DNA from: a virus
Reading direction: 5' to 3' (one strand)
Length of the DNA stretch: 61,999 bases
IMG/VR virus record: IMGVR_UViG_3300008448_000076
Coordinates: 1-61,999 of that record
Shown here one piece after another: positions 37,976-46,889 of the stretch. Both the position numbers and the translations under genes were made by a program. The notes beneath the pieces are model-generated. The model did no database searches. It was not told the origin of the DNA and worked only from the letters and a program-made list of their open reading frames with translations. Numbering within the stretch: the stretch's first letter is position 1; every line of letters starts with the position of its first letter.

Positions 37976-38197
37976 ATGTTCGTCATGGTCTTGGTTGCCG
38001 TGTATTATATCGGCGAAGCTGATCCTCCGATTGCGGCCATCACAAGATCGACGATAGAACATTACCCCACGATGGAAGCGTGTGGCGCAGATGCTGAGAA
38101 GCAGATGAAGAAGTTCGCGAACGGAGTGCCTCCGAAGGCAATTGGTTTCGCGGCGAAGTGTGTAGAAGTAACAGGTCCGGCAGGACAAAAGGCATAG
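37976..38197 (+). CDS. Small protein with hydrophobic start (73 aa)
   Basis: A GGAGGGAAC ribosome site precedes it. MFVMVLVAVYYIGEADPPIA may be a membrane anchor or signal segment. TMEACGADAEKQMKKFANGV and a conserved-looking CVEV follow; the two Cys (C36, C62) could pair in the periplasm. No family recognised. Confidence 0.6.
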   Translation: MFVMVLVAVYYIGEADPPIAAITRSTIEHYPTMEACGADAEKQMKKFANGVPPKAIGFAAKCVEVTGPAGQKA

Positions 38198-38201
38198 GTC
38201 A

Positions 38202-38330
38202 ATGGTTAGAAAGCAAGGAACACTCGTGCGCTTTGAGTACGAGGACAACAATGTGACGGCACTTTGGCAGGACAGCGACGGCAATCGTTGGTATGAGATC
38301 ATTGTCAAGAACGGGATTGTTCAATTCTAA
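38202..38330 (+). CDS. 42-aa beta-type protein
   Basis: Read by hand from the ATG at 38202 to the TAA at 38328. MVRKQGTLVRFEYEDNNVTA and LWQDSDGNRWYEIIVKNG suggest a small beta sheet. Its start lies in GGACAAA AGGCATA GGTCAAT heptads. A promoter follows it directly. Confidence 0.5.
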   Translation: MVRKQGTLVRFEYEDNNVTALWQDSDGNRWYEIIVKNGIVQF

Positions 38331-38331
38331 C

Positions 38332-38360
38332 TTGACAGAATAACCACGGGCTCCTAGCTT
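38332..38360 (+). promoter_or_regulatory. Sigma70-type promoter of the replication block
   Basis: TTGACA (38332-38337), 17-base spacer, TAGCTT (38355-38360), immediately after a stop codon and about 27 bases before the 38387 gene. It would start the transcript for the 38387-46889 replication genes. Confidence 0.6.
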
Positions 38361-38386
38361 GTGGCCTCATACGGAGAAAGAAAGCC

Positions 38387-38701
38387 GTGACGGTTTATAT
38401 TACGCAGGAAGTTCGAGGACGTGATCTGTCCGATGCTTTAGAGTTCGGTGATCTCGAAGTCATTATCCCTGCAAAGGATCAGATCAGTTTGTCTGCCATG
38501 CCTACGGTTCGGCGCATGCAGAGGAAGCTGGCTAAGTTTAATGACGACGATTTCTTGGTGCTTGCCGGAGATCCAGTCTGCATCGGTATTGCTTGCGCTC
38601 TTGCGGCATCAGCCAATAGAGGTAAGTTTAAAGTTCTGAAGTGGGACAGAATAGATAACAAGTATTATCCCATTCAAGTAAGTCTCTATGGAAAGGAGTA
38701 G
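38387..38701 (+). CDS. Unknown protein heading the replication block (104 aa)
   Basis: It starts with GTG behind GGAGAAAGAAAGCC. MTVYITQEVRGRDLSDALEF, EVIIPAKDQISLSAMPTVRR and DDFLVLAGDPVCIGIACALA are seen. Similar proteins occur before replication genes in podoviruses. Unknown function. Confidence 0.7.
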   Translation: MTVYITQEVRGRDLSDALEFGDLEVIIPAKDQISLSAMPTVRRMQRKLAKFNDDDFLVLAGDPVCIGIACALAASANRGKFKVLKWDRIDNKYYPIQVSLYGKE

Positions 38702-38704
38702 AAA

Positions 38705-39262
38705 GTGTCCTTGCTAGATAGTCTTGAACAATATGCAACGGATGTTGCAGGAATGAATGAGAGCGGGCTGTCTCGTGTATCATCTTTGGTACGTAAACAG
38801 ATTGCTCTTGAGAAGCGCGTCGAGGATCTTGAAGAAGAGCTGAAGGCTGCGAAGGAAGACCTCCGCACAGTTGCTGAACAAGATCTTCCGAATGCGTTGC
38901 ATGAGATGGGCATGAAGGAAGTGAAGATGGAAGACGGCAGTGTCGTATCTGTCTCGAACTTCTATAATGTCTCGATCCCCAAGGACAAAACAGATCAGGC
39001 CTTTGATTGGCTTCGGACCAACGGTCACGGGGATCTGGTAAAGAATGTTGTCTCGGCGACCTTCGGTCGTGCAGAGGATAACGTAGCAAAAGACTTGATC
39101 GGGAAGCTTTCCGATGAAGGTTATAATGTATCCCAAAAGCAGTGGGTTGAGCCAATGACACTCAAGGCTTTTGCAAAGGAACAGGTCGAGCAGGGAACAG
39201 ATATCCCTACCGAATTGTTTGGTTTGTACATTGGCGAAAAAGCAAAGATCCGGAGAAAGTAA
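38705..39262 (+). CDS. Conserved replication-region protein (185 aa)
   Basis: GTG start. A coiled coil (LEKRVEDLEEELKAAKEDLR) is followed by LHEMGMKEVKMEDGSVVSVS, AFDWLRTNGHGDLVKNVVSA and LYIGEKAKIRRK. Pairs of this protein with the next one are common before phage primase genes. The role is probably accessory to replication or recombination; no enzyme motif is visible. Confidence 0.65.
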   Translation: MSLLDSLEQYATDVAGMNESGLSRVSSLVRKQIALEKRVEDLEEELKAAKEDLRTVAEQDLPNALHEMGMKEVKMEDGSVVSVSNFYNVSIPKDKTDQAFDWLRTNGHGDLVKNVVSATFGRAEDNVAKDLIGKLSDEGYNVSQKQWVEPMTLKAFAKEQVEQGTDIPTELFGLYIGEKAKIRRK

Positions 39263-40063
39263 ATGGCTAAGACAGCTGTTGCAGTAGCAGAACCAAAGGC
39301 AAACGGCCTTTCGGTAATCGGTGGAATTGATCTCGAACAGTTCGCAGGTGCGGGCTTGCAGGAAGTGAAGGCTACGGATCTTGCGATCCCGTTCCTCCGC
39401 ATTCTTGCGCAGCTTTCACCGCAAGTGAACAAGCGCGATGGCGCATATGTTCAGGGTGCAGAAGCAGGTGACATCTACCACACCGTTTCGAACACTGTGT
39501 TCAAGGGTGCAGATGGTATCACGGTTGTTCCGTGTTACTTCCAACACCGCTTTCTTGAGTGGAAGCCGCGTGAAAAGGGTGGCGGCTTCGTCGGCACACA
39601 TCGTGCGGATGACCCTATCGTGAAGACAACGCGCCGCGATGATCGTGGCAATGATGTTCTTCCGAATGGAAACTACCTCGTCAACACATACCAGTTCTTC
39701 GTTCTTTTGCTGACTGAAGAAGGGCCTCAGCGTTGCATGATTGCGATGTCAAGCTCGCAGGTCACGAAGGCAAAGAAGTGGCTGACCGTTATGGAGAGCC
39801 AGACTTTCCGTAGCTCGACGGGTAATCTTCTGACGTACCCGATGTTCTACAACAGGTATAAGCTTGTGACTGTACCACAGCAGAACGACAAAGGCTCGTG
39901 GTATGGATGGGAGATCCAGAAGATCGGACCTCTCGGAGAGAGTGAAGCGCACATCTTCCAGATGGGTGCGCAGTTTATGAAGGCAATCAGTGCAGGTGAT
40001 GTTGTGGTCCGAGAGGATCACGAAGAACATGCTGCGCCGTCTTCACATAACGACATCCTTTAA
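39263..40063 (+). CDS. Conserved phage protein, possible ssDNA-binding role (266 aa)
   Basis: LAIPFLRILAQLSPQVNKRD, GAEAGDIYHTVSNTVFKGAD, GITVVPCYFQHRFLEWKPRE and the later KKWLTVMESQTFRSSTGNLL are typical of a conserved protein found before primase genes in environmental phages. The acidic tail (REDHEEHAAPSSHNDIL) recalls the acidic ends of ssDNA-binding proteins. No OB-fold motif was proven, so the call is tentative. Confidence 0.55.
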   Translation: MAKTAVAVAEPKANGLSVIGGIDLEQFAGAGLQEVKATDLAIPFLRILAQLSPQVNKRDGAYVQGAEAGDIYHTVSNTVFKGADGITVVPCYFQHRFLEWKPREKGGGFVGTHRADDPIVKTTRRDDRGNDVLPNGNYLVNTYQFFVLLLTEEGPQRCMIAMSSSQVTKAKKWLTVMESQTFRSSTGNLLTYPMFYNRYKLVTVPQQNDKGSWYGWEIQKIGPLGESEAHIFQMGAQFMKAISAGDVVVREDHEEHAAPSSHNDIL

Positions 40064-40110
40064 TCAGGGACGGGGGAGGATCCAACCTCCCCCACATCTG
40101 GAGCCTAACA

Positions 40111-41640
40111 GTGGATCTCAGCCAAGAATTTTTTGATCTCTTTACTGGGAGCGACATTGCTCACGGTACGTTCGAGATCAACTCAGAAAGAATGACAGAT
40201 GGCAAACGACAAGGAACCGCTCGCGTCCTTCGCGAGGCTACCACTTTGGATCATTGGCGCAGCCACCTCGACGGCAAAGTTGGCCTCGGAATTATTCCTA
40301 TCAACAGTCAGAACACTGTACGGTGGTGCGCCATCGACGTTGACGTATACAGTCTCGACCACGCGTCGCTCGCGCGGAAACTCACCTCGCTCAAAATCAA
40401 AAGCGTCCTCTGCCGGAGCAAGTCCGGAGGCGGTCACCTTTACTTTTTCCTCGCTGAACCAATTGCAGCGGGAGATGCCATGGCAAAACTTGGAGCCATT
40501 GCCTCACTCCTCGGTTACGGTAACTGTGAAATTTTCCCCAAGCAGTCATCCCTTCTTCTTGAGCGAGGAGATACTGGCAACTTCCTCAACATGCCCTACT
40601 TCGCCAGTGGCCGAAGCACCCGCTACGCCTTCGACGGAACAGGCGCAAGCTTAAGCGCAGAAGAGTTTATCTCCTTTGCCAAGTCTCAGGTGATGACACC
40701 TGACGAGTTTTTTGCCGTCAAGACACGCGACGACACCTACGACCAGAACCTTCCGGAAGGACCGCCGTGCTTACAGCATCTGGCATCCCAAGGATTTGGC
40801 GAAGGCAGTCGCAACAATGCTCTGTTCAACCTCGGTGTCTATGCTCGACAGGCTAACCCAGAAGGCTGGGAAGAGCAGGTCAAGAAGATGAACGAGAAGA
40901 TGGTTGTCCCTCCGCTCGAAGCGCGTGAGGTCGAGGCCGTCATCAAGCAGCTGAAGAAGAAAGAATATTTCTACAAGTGCAGTGATCAACCTATCGCTCC
41001 GTTCTGCAACAAAGAGATTTGCAAGACGCGCAAGTTTGGCGTGGGCGAAGGCAATGCAACAGTGGACATTGGATCACTGACAAAGATCAACGGTGATCCG
41101 CCAATCTGGATCATGACCGTTGATGGTGATCGCCTTGAACTCAGCACGGATTCATTGCATTCGCAGACCATGTTCCAGAAAGCATGTATCTCGCAGATCA
41201 ATAAGTTCCCTCCGATGATGAGTGCTCCGGCATGGCAACGTCGTGTGTCTGCACTTCTCTCGACAGCAACCATTGTTGAAGTCCCGCCAGATACGACGAT
41301 GCGCGGGGAGTTCGAAGATCTGTTCACGTCCTTCTGCTGTGATCGTGCTCGTGGCAATGAGCGTCCGGAAATCTTGCAGGGCATCGCCGTGTGGATGGAA
41401 GGTCGCGTCTACTTCCAGATCAAGGATCTTAAAAAACATCTGACGGTCAACGGGTTTAGTTCCTACTCTTCAAACAAAATCGGTTTGATCATCAAGGAAA
41501 TTGATGGTGCCGACAAAACATTCTGGAAGATCCGCAACAAAGGCGTTCATGTGTGGAGCGTTCCGGAGAAGTACTTTGGGGAAATGGTGAACACACCTGT
41601 CCGTGAATTGCCCAAGATGCGTGGCGAGGATCTCCTCTGA
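40111..41640 (+). CDS. Archaeo-eukaryotic-type primase (509 aa)
   Basis: GTG start. WCAIDVDVY (DVD, residues 76-78) and RSKSGGGHLYFFL (about 103-114) are the metal and nucleotide motifs of AEP primases of the TOTE/PrimPol type. CEIFPKQSSLLLERGDTGNF is the third block. A helical PriCT-like part (GSRNNALFNLGVYARQA) and a Cys-containing FCNKEICKTRKFG follow. The C-terminal about 170 residues are a separate domain without helicase motifs. It would make primers for the family-A polymerase. The stop overlaps the next start (TGATG). Confidence 0.8.
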   Translation: MDLSQEFFDLFTGSDIAHGTFEINSERMTDGKRQGTARVLREATTLDHWRSHLDGKVGLGIIPINSQNTVRWCAIDVDVYSLDHASLARKLTSLKIKSVLCRSKSGGGHLYFFLAEPIAAGDAMAKLGAIASLLGYGNCEIFPKQSSLLLERGDTGNFLNMPYFASGRSTRYAFDGTGASLSAEEFISFAKSQVMTPDEFFAVKTRDDTYDQNLPEGPPCLQHLASQGFGEGSRNNALFNLGVYARQANPEGWEEQVKKMNEKMVVPPLEAREVEAVIKQLKKKEYFYKCSDQPIAPFCNKEICKTRKFGVGEGNATVDIGSLTKINGDPPIWIMTVDGDRLELSTDSLHSQTMFQKACISQINKFPPMMSAPAWQRRVSALLSTATIVEVPPDTTMRGEFEDLFTSFCCDRARGNERPEILQGIAVWMEGRVYFQIKDLKKHLTVNGFSSYSSNKIGLIIKEIDGADKTFWKIRNKGVHVWSVPEKYFGEMVNTPVRELPKMRGEDLL

Positions 41641-43142
41641 TGCACATCATTCTCGGTCCCCCGGGGACAGGCAAAACAACAAAGCTTCTGACACTGGTCG
41701 AAGGATATCTGGAAGCAGGTGTCCCACCAGATCGCATTGGGTATTTCGCATTCTCTCGTCGCGCCGCGCACGAGGCAGTGACCCGTGCATCTGCACGTTT
41801 CAAGATGGGGACAAGCGAGTTCCCATTCTTTCGGACGCTGCATTCTCTTGCGTTCCGTCAGATGCAGATCTCTCCGCGGAACATCATGACCCGCAATCAC
41901 TACGATGAGGTTGCGAACTGGTTGAAGATCCCTCCGTTCCATGGATACGAGGTGGAGGACGGGCCCTTCATCGACTTCGGTATGGGCGACAAGTATCTTG
42001 AAGTCATCGACATGGCTCGCATCTGCTGCATCCCTTTGCAGGAAGCGTATCTTCGTTCTGGTGCAAACAAACGTGTTGACTGGTCGATGATCGAGATGGT
42101 TGATCGGGCTCTTCGCAAGTTCAAGAAAGAAAAGCAGCTGTTCGATTACACCGATATGCTTGAGCAATTCGTTGCGCATGACCTTGCGCCCAGTCTTGAT
42201 GTTGCATTCATCGACGAGGCGCAGGATCTGTCTCCGCTCCAATGGAAGATGGCAGATCTCATCGAGAAGAGTTCAGGCGAAACGTACATTGCAGGTGACG
42301 ATGACCAAGCAATCTACCGTTGGGCCGGAGCCGATGTCGAATACTTCATCCGCCTCGACGGCAAGATCGAGGTCTTAAACCAAAGCTATCGTATCCCGCA
42401 AAAGCACCACGAGATCTCGCAGAACCTGATCAACCGCGTGTCTTCTCGCCGCACCAAAGTCTTCCGCCCCCGTGATGAGACAGGCGTTGTGATGTGGCAC
42501 CCGAACAGCGACTCCGTTGATTTGTCAGAGGGCAACTGGCTTCTGCTTGCCCGCACTAAACAGTTGGTCAAGCATCTCGAAGCAGAGGTTCAGACCAAGG
42601 GTCATCTCTACACCAGTAAACTCAACAGCAACACGACATCTGATATCATGCAAGCGATTGAAATCTGGGAAGACCTACGCTCCGGAGGATCTCGCATCGC
42701 TGCTGATGTGCGTATCGCCTACAAGTACATGGGTCTTAAAACACAGGTGGCACATGGCTATAAGACATTACCGAATGTGGACGAAGAAAGATTTCTTTCT
42801 ATCCAAGATCTCCGCACAGAGTTCGGTCTTCTCCACGAAGAGCCGTGGACTACGGGCCTCTCCCGTATCCCGTCCGAGCAACGTCAGTATCTTGAAGCTT
42901 GCATCAAGAAAGGGGAGAAGATCGGGGGCAAACCTCGTATCCACATCTCTACGATCCATGGGGCCAAAGGGGCCGAGGCAGACAATGTCCTTCTTCTGAC
43001 AGACTATTCCCCGCCCTCCAAGGCCCTGCAAGAAAAACATCACGCTGACGATGAAAAGCGTGTATTCTATGTCGGCCTGACGAGAGCGAAGCAGAATCTT
43101 CACCTCGTTCATCCAATGTTCACAGCGGGGTTCAAGATATGA
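41640..43142 (+). CDS. UvrD/Rep-like superfamily 1 helicase
   Basis: Walker A GPPGTGKT (residues 6-13), FAFSRRAAHEAVTRA (motif Ia), FIDEAQDLSPLQWK (motif II, DEAQ 192-195), AGDDDQAIYRWAGAD (motif III), LNQSYRIP (IV), ISTIHGAKGAEADNVLLL (V) and VFYVGLTRAKQNLHLV (VI). It should translocate 3'-5' on ssDNA. No DnaB-type replicative helicase was seen, so this may be the fork helicase or a recombination factor. Confidence 0.92.
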   Translation: MHIILGPPGTGKTTKLLTLVEGYLEAGVPPDRIGYFAFSRRAAHEAVTRASARFKMGTSEFPFFRTLHSLAFRQMQISPRNIMTRNHYDEVANWLKIPPFHGYEVEDGPFIDFGMGDKYLEVIDMARICCIPLQEAYLRSGANKRVDWSMIEMVDRALRKFKKEKQLFDYTDMLEQFVAHDLAPSLDVAFIDEAQDLSPLQWKMADLIEKSSGETYIAGDDDQAIYRWAGADVEYFIRLDGKIEVLNQSYRIPQKHHEISQNLINRVSSRRTKVFRPRDETGVVMWHPNSDSVDLSEGNWLLLARTKQLVKHLEAEVQTKGHLYTSKLNSNTTSDIMQAIEIWEDLRSGGSRIAADVRIAYKYMGLKTQVAHGYKTLPNVDEERFLSIQDLRTEFGLLHEEPWTTGLSRIPSEQRQYLEACIKKGEKIGGKPRIHISTIHGAKGAEADNVLLLTDYSPPSKALQEKHHADDEKRVFYVGLTRAKQNLHLVHPMFTAGFKI

Positions 43143-43432
43143 TCGACGTAGGTATGGATCCGGAGCGGGTCGAAGCTCAGTTTAAAATCCAGATGCTGAT
43201 GAACGCTATGATGCAGTCCTTGGTAGATCGCGTTCTGGATGCAGCGGAGGAGAACTTTGCAGATGTCATGGAGGAAGAAGAGGTCGATGTCATTATCGCT
43301 CTGTCATTTATTCGTGCAGCTTCCGAGATTGCAGTCTTTGGGGAAATCGAGAAGGAAGACTTCATGAGCATGTGCGAACAGATCTACGATACTGTAAGCC
43401 TAAACTTAAGCATTCCGGCTGGGAACGCATGA
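43139..43432 (+). CDS. Unknown acidic helical protein (97 aa)
   Basis: It overlaps the helicase stop by ATGA. FKIQMLMNAMMQSLVDRVLD and EENFADVMEEEEVDVIIALS are helical and acidic. No family recognised. Confidence 0.65.
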   Translation: MIDVGMDPERVEAQFKIQMLMNAMMQSLVDRVLDAAEENFADVMEEEEVDVIIALSFIRAASEIAVFGEIEKEDFMSMCEQIYDTVSLNLSIPAGNA

Positions 43433-43656
43433 TAACGGCAGTATGTGAGTGCAAGAAAGAAACACTAGAATTTACAACTGAGCAGCTCTCAAACAGGTGG
43501 CCTACCTGTGCGTGTGGGCAATTTATGAAGGTGACTAAGAATGAATTGGTTCGTGAAACCGCCAGAGACAGAATGGGTAATGCCAACAGAGATTCCAGAT
43601 CTCAGCGGAGCGACGACAATCTGCATCGACCTCGAAACATACGACCCAGATCTTAA
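43429..43656 (+). CDS. Small zinc-ribbon-like protein overlapping the polymerase gene (75 aa)
   Basis: The ATG at 43429 overlaps the previous stop as ATGA. Cys pairs in AVCECKK and TCACGQF suggest one zinc site. The frame runs 116 bases into the polymerase gene; the Arg-rich end may be a shadow, so the real protein could be only its first about 40 residues. Confidence 0.5.
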   Translation: MITAVCECKKETLEFTTEQLSNRWPTCACGQFMKVTKNELVRETARDRMGNANRDSRSQRSDDNLHRPRNIRPRS

Positions 43657-45421
43657 GACAAAGGGCAGTGGATGGCCGACAAAGACCGGTCATGTCGTTG
43701 GCTTTGCTATCGCTGTCGATGGTCTGTCGATCTATCTGCCTGTTCGCCACGGCATCGGTGACAACTTACCTTTGTCCATGGTCAAGAACTACATGAAGGA
43801 TCTCTGCTCAAACCCTGACGCAGTGTATGTGTTCCACAACGCATCGTATGACGTGGGTTGGTTGAGGGCAGAGGGCATCGAGGTAAAGGGCCGCATCGTC
43901 GATACGATGGTCGCCGCTCCTTTGCTCGACGAGAACCGCTACAGCTACTCGCTCAACAATCTCGGCAAGGATTACTTGTTCGAGAAGAAGGACGAGCGTC
44001 TGTTGAAAGATGCGGCCAAAGAGTTTGGTCTCGATCCGAAAGCAGAACTGCACAAGCTTCCGGCAATGTATGTCGGCAAGTATGCCGAGCAGGATGCGGC
44101 ATTGACGCTTCGTCTTTGGCATCACTTCAAAGGCATGATCGAGAACGAAGGTATCGAAGACATCCTCGATCTTGAACTTGACGTGTTGAAGATCACCATC
44201 GAGATGCGAAGCAAGGGCGTTCGCATCGATCTTGAAGGTGCGGAGAATGCTGGTAAGTCTTTGATAAAGCAGGAGAAAGAAGTTCTCCATGCGGTGAAGA
44301 AAGAGTACGGCGTTGACGTGGACATCTGGGCGGCAGCCTCTGTTGCCAAGGCCTTCGACAAGGTCGGTCTGGAATATCCGCGTACCGCAAAAGGTGCGCC
44401 AAGCTTTACGAAGGACTTCTTGAAGACCCATGTGCATCCGATGGCTCAGTCTATCGTGAAGGCTCGTGAGTTGAACAAGGCTCACTCGACATTCATCGAA
44501 ACAATTATGCGCCACCAACACAATGGCCGCATTCATCCTGACATCCACTCACTTCGCAGTGATGATGGGGGCACAGTCACGGGGCGCTTCAGCTATTCGA
44601 ACCCGAACCTTCAGCAGATTCCATCGCGTGACGAAAACATCTCGTCGATGATCCGCTCTCTGTTCCTGCCGGAAGAAGGTGATCGTTGGGGCTCGTTCGA
44701 CTACTCGTCACAAGAGCCGCGTCTCGTTGTGCATTACGCATATGGTCTCAACATTTATGGTGCTGAGAACTTTGTCGAAGCGTTTAACGAAGATCCGCGC
44801 ACTGACTTCCATCAGATGGCCGCTGACCTCATGAAGATTTCTCGTAAAGATGCAAAGACAGTTGGTCTTGGTATCATCTACGGCATGGGCGTGAACAAGC
44901 TTTCACATCAGCTTGGTGTATCAGTGGATGAAGCACGAGACACAATGAAGCTGTACCATGCGAAGGTTCCATTCTTGAAGGAACTCAGCAACATGTGCAT
45001 GAACCGTGCGAGCAGTGCGCCTTACTATGTTCGTACCATCTTGCACCGCCGTTGCCGGTTCCCACTTTGGGAACCGAAGTGGACAGCGAACAGCGAGTCT
45101 AGCCGCACACCGTTCCCTCGCACGAAGGCCGCGGAAGAGTATGGTGAGAACAACATCAAGGTTGCCTACACCTACAAGGCTTTGAACCGTGTGATCCAAG
45201 GCAGTGCCGCAGATCAAACGAAGAAGGCAATGGTTGAGTTGTATAAAGAAGGTCTGCTACCACTCATCCAGATCCACGACGAACTTGCGATGTCTGTTCC
45301 AGACAAAGCAACGGCAGACAAAATCGAAACGATCATGCAGGAATGCGTCAAGCTGCATGTTCCCTCCGTAGTTGACGCTGAGTTCGGACCAAACTGGGGA
45401 CACTTGAAAACCGGTTGGTAA
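43541..45421 (+). CDS. DNA polymerase, family A, with 3'-5' exonuclease
   Basis: Exonuclease: CIDLETYD (D30, E32), VFHNASYDVGW (D104) and YAEQDAALTL (Y181, D185). Polymerase: motif A WGSFDYSSQEPR (D387), motif B RKDAKTVGLGIIYGMG (R435 to G448) and motif C IQIHDELAM (H579-D580-E581). At the position equivalent to E. coli Phe762 it has Leu443. There is no 5'-3' exonuclease domain. Length (626 aa) is normal for phage PolA. It replicates the genome with the primase and helicases around it. Confidence 0.95.
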   Translation: MNWFVKPPETEWVMPTEIPDLSGATTICIDLETYDPDLKTKGSGWPTKTGHVVGFAIAVDGLSIYLPVRHGIGDNLPLSMVKNYMKDLCSNPDAVYVFHNASYDVGWLRAEGIEVKGRIVDTMVAAPLLDENRYSYSLNNLGKDYLFEKKDERLLKDAAKEFGLDPKAELHKLPAMYVGKYAEQDAALTLRLWHHFKGMIENEGIEDILDLELDVLKITIEMRSKGVRIDLEGAENAGKSLIKQEKEVLHAVKKEYGVDVDIWAAASVAKAFDKVGLEYPRTAKGAPSFTKDFLKTHVHPMAQSIVKARELNKAHSTFIETIMRHQHNGRIHPDIHSLRSDDGGTVTGRFSYSNPNLQQIPSRDENISSMIRSLFLPEEGDRWGSFDYSSQEPRLVVHYAYGLNIYGAENFVEAFNEDPRTDFHQMAADLMKISRKDAKTVGLGIIYGMGVNKLSHQLGVSVDEARDTMKLYHAKVPFLKELSNMCMNRASSAPYYVRTILHRRCRFPLWEPKWTANSESSRTPFPRTKAAEEYGENNIKVAYTYKALNRVIQGSAADQTKKAMVELYKEGLLPLIQIHDELAMSVPDKATADKIETIMQECVKLHVPSVVDAEFGPNWGHLKTGW

Positions 45422-45449
45422 TCTTGCCGTAAGAAAGGGCAAAGGTCAG

Positions 45450-46889
45450 ATGTTAAGGTACAAGTTTAAGCACAAGCCGTATGCACACCAGCTTACAGCA
45501 CTTGAGAAATGTTGGGACAAGGAAGAGTACGCGCTCTTCTGCGAGATGGGTACTGGTAAATCCAAGATCCTGATCGACAACTTCTCGATGCTGTATGATC
45601 AGGGAAAGATTGACGCTGTCCTCGTTGTTGCGCCGAAGGGCGTGTACAAGAACTGGCAGAAGAAAGAAATCCCGCAGCATCTGCCGGATCATATCGTTGC
45701 AGATATCATCGTGTGGTCACCCAATCACACAAAGAAGCAGCTTGAGCATCTCGACCTTGCCTTCAAGGACGACGATAACCTGAAGGTTCTTGTCATGAAT
45801 GTTGAAGCATTCTCGACAGAGAAGGGTGTCCAGTTCGCGATGAAGTTTATGTCTCGTAAGAAGTGCTTCATGGCAATCGACGAAAGCACGACGATCAAGA
45901 ACCGTGGCGCAAAAAGGACAAAGAACATCGTGAAGGCTGGCAGTCTTGCGAAGTTCCGTCGTATTGCGACAGGCTCTCCGATTACAAAGACACCGATGGA
46001 TCTCTATTCACAGTGCGACTTTCTTGACCCGCACTTGCTGGGCTTCGGATCCTTCTTCACGTTTCAGTCTCGCTACTGCAAGATCTGGAGAAGGTCAGTT
46101 GGCACACACTCATTCAACCAAGTTGTTGGATACCAGAACCTCGACGAACTCACCGAAAAGCTTGACCGGTTTAGTTACCGTATCTTGAAGAAAGACTGTC
46201 TCGATCTGCCCGAAAAAATCTACATCAAGCGTATCGTTGAACTCACGCCCGAACAGCGTCGTGTCTACGAACAACTCAAAGCAATCGCACTGGCCGTGCT
46301 CCAAGAGGGGGTTGTCACGGCGGCAAATGCACTTACTCAAATCTTGCGGCTTCAACAGGTCTGCTCCGGCTTTGTTAAAACTGACGATGGGAAGATGCAG
46401 ATCCTCCCGTCAGAGAAGCTTACAGAACTGATGGAAGTTTTGGAAGAGGTCGATGGCAAAGTTATTATCTGGGCGAACTACACCCACGACATCGAAGCCA
46501 TCACGAAGGAACTTGCAAAGAAGTACGGCGCTGAAACTGTTCGGTCCTACTACGGAGACACAAAGGCAGATGACAGACAGCAGATTGTAACGGACTTCCA
46601 AGATCCGGATAACCCGCTACGATTCTTTGTCGGTCAACCAAGGACAGGTGGCTATGGTCTGACACTGACTGAGGCTAAAACTGTCATATATTACAGCAAT
46701 AGTTATGACTTAGAAGTCAGACTTCAATCTGAGGACCGCGCTCACCGCATAGGTCAGAAGAACAACGTGACATACATCGACATCGTCACTGAAGGAACGG
46801 TCGATGAAAAGATCCTTCATGCACTGCGCGACAAGATTGATGTTGCCGCGACAGTGTTGAAGGAAGGTTACAAGCAGTGGATTGTTTAG
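45450..46889 (+). CDS. SNF2-like superfamily 2 helicase (479 aa)
   Basis: Walker A CEMGTGKSKI (32-38), VVAPKGVYKNWQKK (Ia), MAIDESTTIKNRG (DEST 144-147), RRIATGSPITKTPMDLYSQC (III), and a C-terminal lobe ending SEDRAHRIGQKNNVTYIDIV. The DExx/HRIGQ pattern is SWI2/SNF2. Such phage proteins act in replication fork remodelling or recombination. It is the last plus-strand gene and overlaps the convergent endolysin stop by four bases. Confidence 0.9.
   Translation: MLRYKFKHKPYAHQLTALEKCWDKEEYALFCEMGTGKSKILIDNFSMLYDQGKIDAVLVVAPKGVYKNWQKKEIPQHLPDHIVADIIVWSPNHTKKQLEHLDLAFKDDDNLKVLVMNVEAFSTEKGVQFAMKFMSRKKCFMAIDESTTIKNRGAKRTKNIVKAGSLAKFRRIATGSPITKTPMDLYSQCDFLDPHLLGFGSFFTFQSRYCKIWRRSVGTHSFNQVVGYQNLDELTEKLDRFSYRILKKDCLDLPEKIYIKRIVELTPEQRRVYEQLKAIALAVLQEGVVTAANALTQILRLQQVCSGFVKTDDGKMQILPSEKLTELMEVLEEVDGKVIIWANYTHDIEAITKELAKKYGAETVRSYYGDTKADDRQQIVTDFQDPDNPLRFFVGQPRTGGYGLTLTEAKTVIYYSNSYDLEVRLQSEDRAHRIGQKNNVTYIDIVTEGTVDEKILHALRDKIDVAATVLKEGYKQWIV

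Noticed and set aside
22965-46889. tRNA genes, CRISPR arrays, integrase or repressor in the early region
   Set aside because: No cloverleaf with a TTCGA-type arm, no spaced repeat-spacer array and no recombinase catalytic motif was seen; lysogeny by integration is not supported.
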